DNA from: CAXBDP01 sp964598395
Lineage (GTDB): Bacteria; Bacteroidota; Bacteroidia; Cytophagales; Cyclobacteriaceae
Length of the DNA stretch: 42,617 bases
Assembly (NCBI GenBank): GCA_964598395.1
Contig: CAZRBW010000023.1
Location: 1-42,617 of the forward strand
Reading direction: 5' to 3'
A program made the translations under genes and the position numbers. This document shows positions 42,315 to 42,617 of the stretch, piece after piece. Below the pieces are notes generated by a model, which did not search any database, had not been told where the DNA came from, and saw only the letters and a list, made by a program, of their open reading frames with translations. Position 1 is the first letter of the stretch. Each line of letters starts with the position of its first letter.

Positions 42315-42617
42315 ATGGCAGATCTTAAAGCGTTCGCTGAACAGTTGGTAAATTTAACTGTGAAGGAAGTTAACGAGCTGGCAACTATTCTTAAAGACGA
42401 GTATGGTATTGAGCCTGCTGCTGCAGCTGCACCTGTAATGGTTGCGGGTGGTGGTGGAGACGCTCCTGTTGCTGAAGAAAAATCAACTTTTGATGTTATT
42501 CTTAAGTCTCCAGGTGGTGCTAAGCTTGCTATCGTTAAGCTTGTTAAAGATCTTACAGGTCTAGGCCTGAAAGAAGCTAAAGATCTGGTTGACGGCGCAC
42601 CATCAACTGTTAAAGAA
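42315..42617 (+). CDS. rplL: 50S ribosomal protein L7/L12, cut by the window end
   Basis: 101 codons are visible from ATG 42315 without a stop. The N-terminal dimerisation part (LKAFAEQLVNLTVKEVNELATIL), an Ala/Gly-rich hinge (about 34-52, AAAAAPVMVAGGGG) and most of the C-terminal factor-binding domain (KTFD-like STFDVILKSPG, KLAIVKLVKDLTGLGLKEAKDLV) are present. A complete protein is about 122-128 residues, so only the last ~25 are missing. rpoB is expected next. Confidence 0.97.
   Translation, partial: MADLKAFAEQLVNLTVKEVNELATILKDEYGIEPAAAAAPVMVAGGGGDAPVAEEKSTFDVILKSPGGAKLAIVKLVKDLTGLGLKEAKDLVDGAPSTVKE

Noticed and set aside
1..42617. CRISPR arrays, insertion sequences, prophage or defence genes
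   Set aside because: I saw no spaced direct repeats of CRISPR type, transposase, integrase or terminal inverted repeats. The region is core chromosome.

Overview
The window is a 42.6 kb piece of a Bacteroidota chromosome, most like the gliding Cytophagales. This rests on gldA/gldF/gldG genes, a type IX secretion (T9SS) C-terminal sorting domain, a DUF4290 protein, almost no Shine-Dalgarno sequences, promoters of the TTTG-N19/20-TAnnTTTG type, and a base composition near 40% GC (estimated by eye). The assignment below phylum level is inference. Four runs of exactly 100 N (8025-8124, 27539-27638, 32654-32753, 35544-35643) are scaffold-gap placeholders. Each cuts coding sequence, so reading frame and spacing across them mean nothing.

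Layout. 1-156: 3' end of a CaiB/BaiF-type CoA-transferase. 388-15477: a complete, tightly overlapping division and cell wall (dcw) operon, mraZ-rsmH-ftsL-ftsI-murE-mraY-murD-ftsW-murG-murC-ftsQ-ftsA-ftsZ, headed by a 10-bp-phased triple MraZ box and a Bacteroidota -7 element. 15474-16967: an FMN reductase divergent from a purine nucleoside phosphorylase. 16977-21927: an SDR oxidoreductase, then gldA-gldF-gldG and a DUF4340-like gene in one overlapping run. 22069-23196: dnaN, closed by a strong terminator. 23371-28287: acetyl-CoA synthetase, a lipoprotein phosphodiesterase and a GLUG-repeat T9SS cargo protein. 28314-34230 (minus strand): murA with Asp in place of the catalytic Cys, a DUF4290 gene, a PcrA/UvrD helicase, an unrecognised interrupted gene and a GT4 glycosyltransferase. 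34334-35850: an ECF sigma factor with a small anti-sigma-like partner, then gmk and nadD, each truncated by the same gap. 36006-37824 (minus): biotin carrier protein-pyrH-frr. 38061-42617: tRNA-Tyr, tRNA-Gly, tRNA-Thr, tuf, tRNA-Trp, secE, nusG, rplK, rplA, rplJ and the start of rplL. This is the conserved order that normally leads into rpoBC.

The genes are mostly core housekeeping: peptidoglycan precursor synthesis (murA plus the dcw genes, with meso-diaminopimelate predicted from the MurE DNPR motif), septum assembly, gliding and secretion, replication, and translation.

The most unusual signal is not a gene. The exact 8-mer GCGGGAGG (CCTCCCGC on the other strand) occurs 27 times between positions 38 and 37654, against roughly 0.3 expected by chance. 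It is split 14/13 between strands, lies in all three codon phases in sense and antisense, and also occurs once in intergenic DNA. It is absent from the last 5 kb of tRNA, tuf and ribosomal protein genes. Selection on the DNA word itself is the simplest reading, for example as a Chi-like recombination signal, an uptake signal or another chromosome-architecture signal. I do not know of a described role for it.
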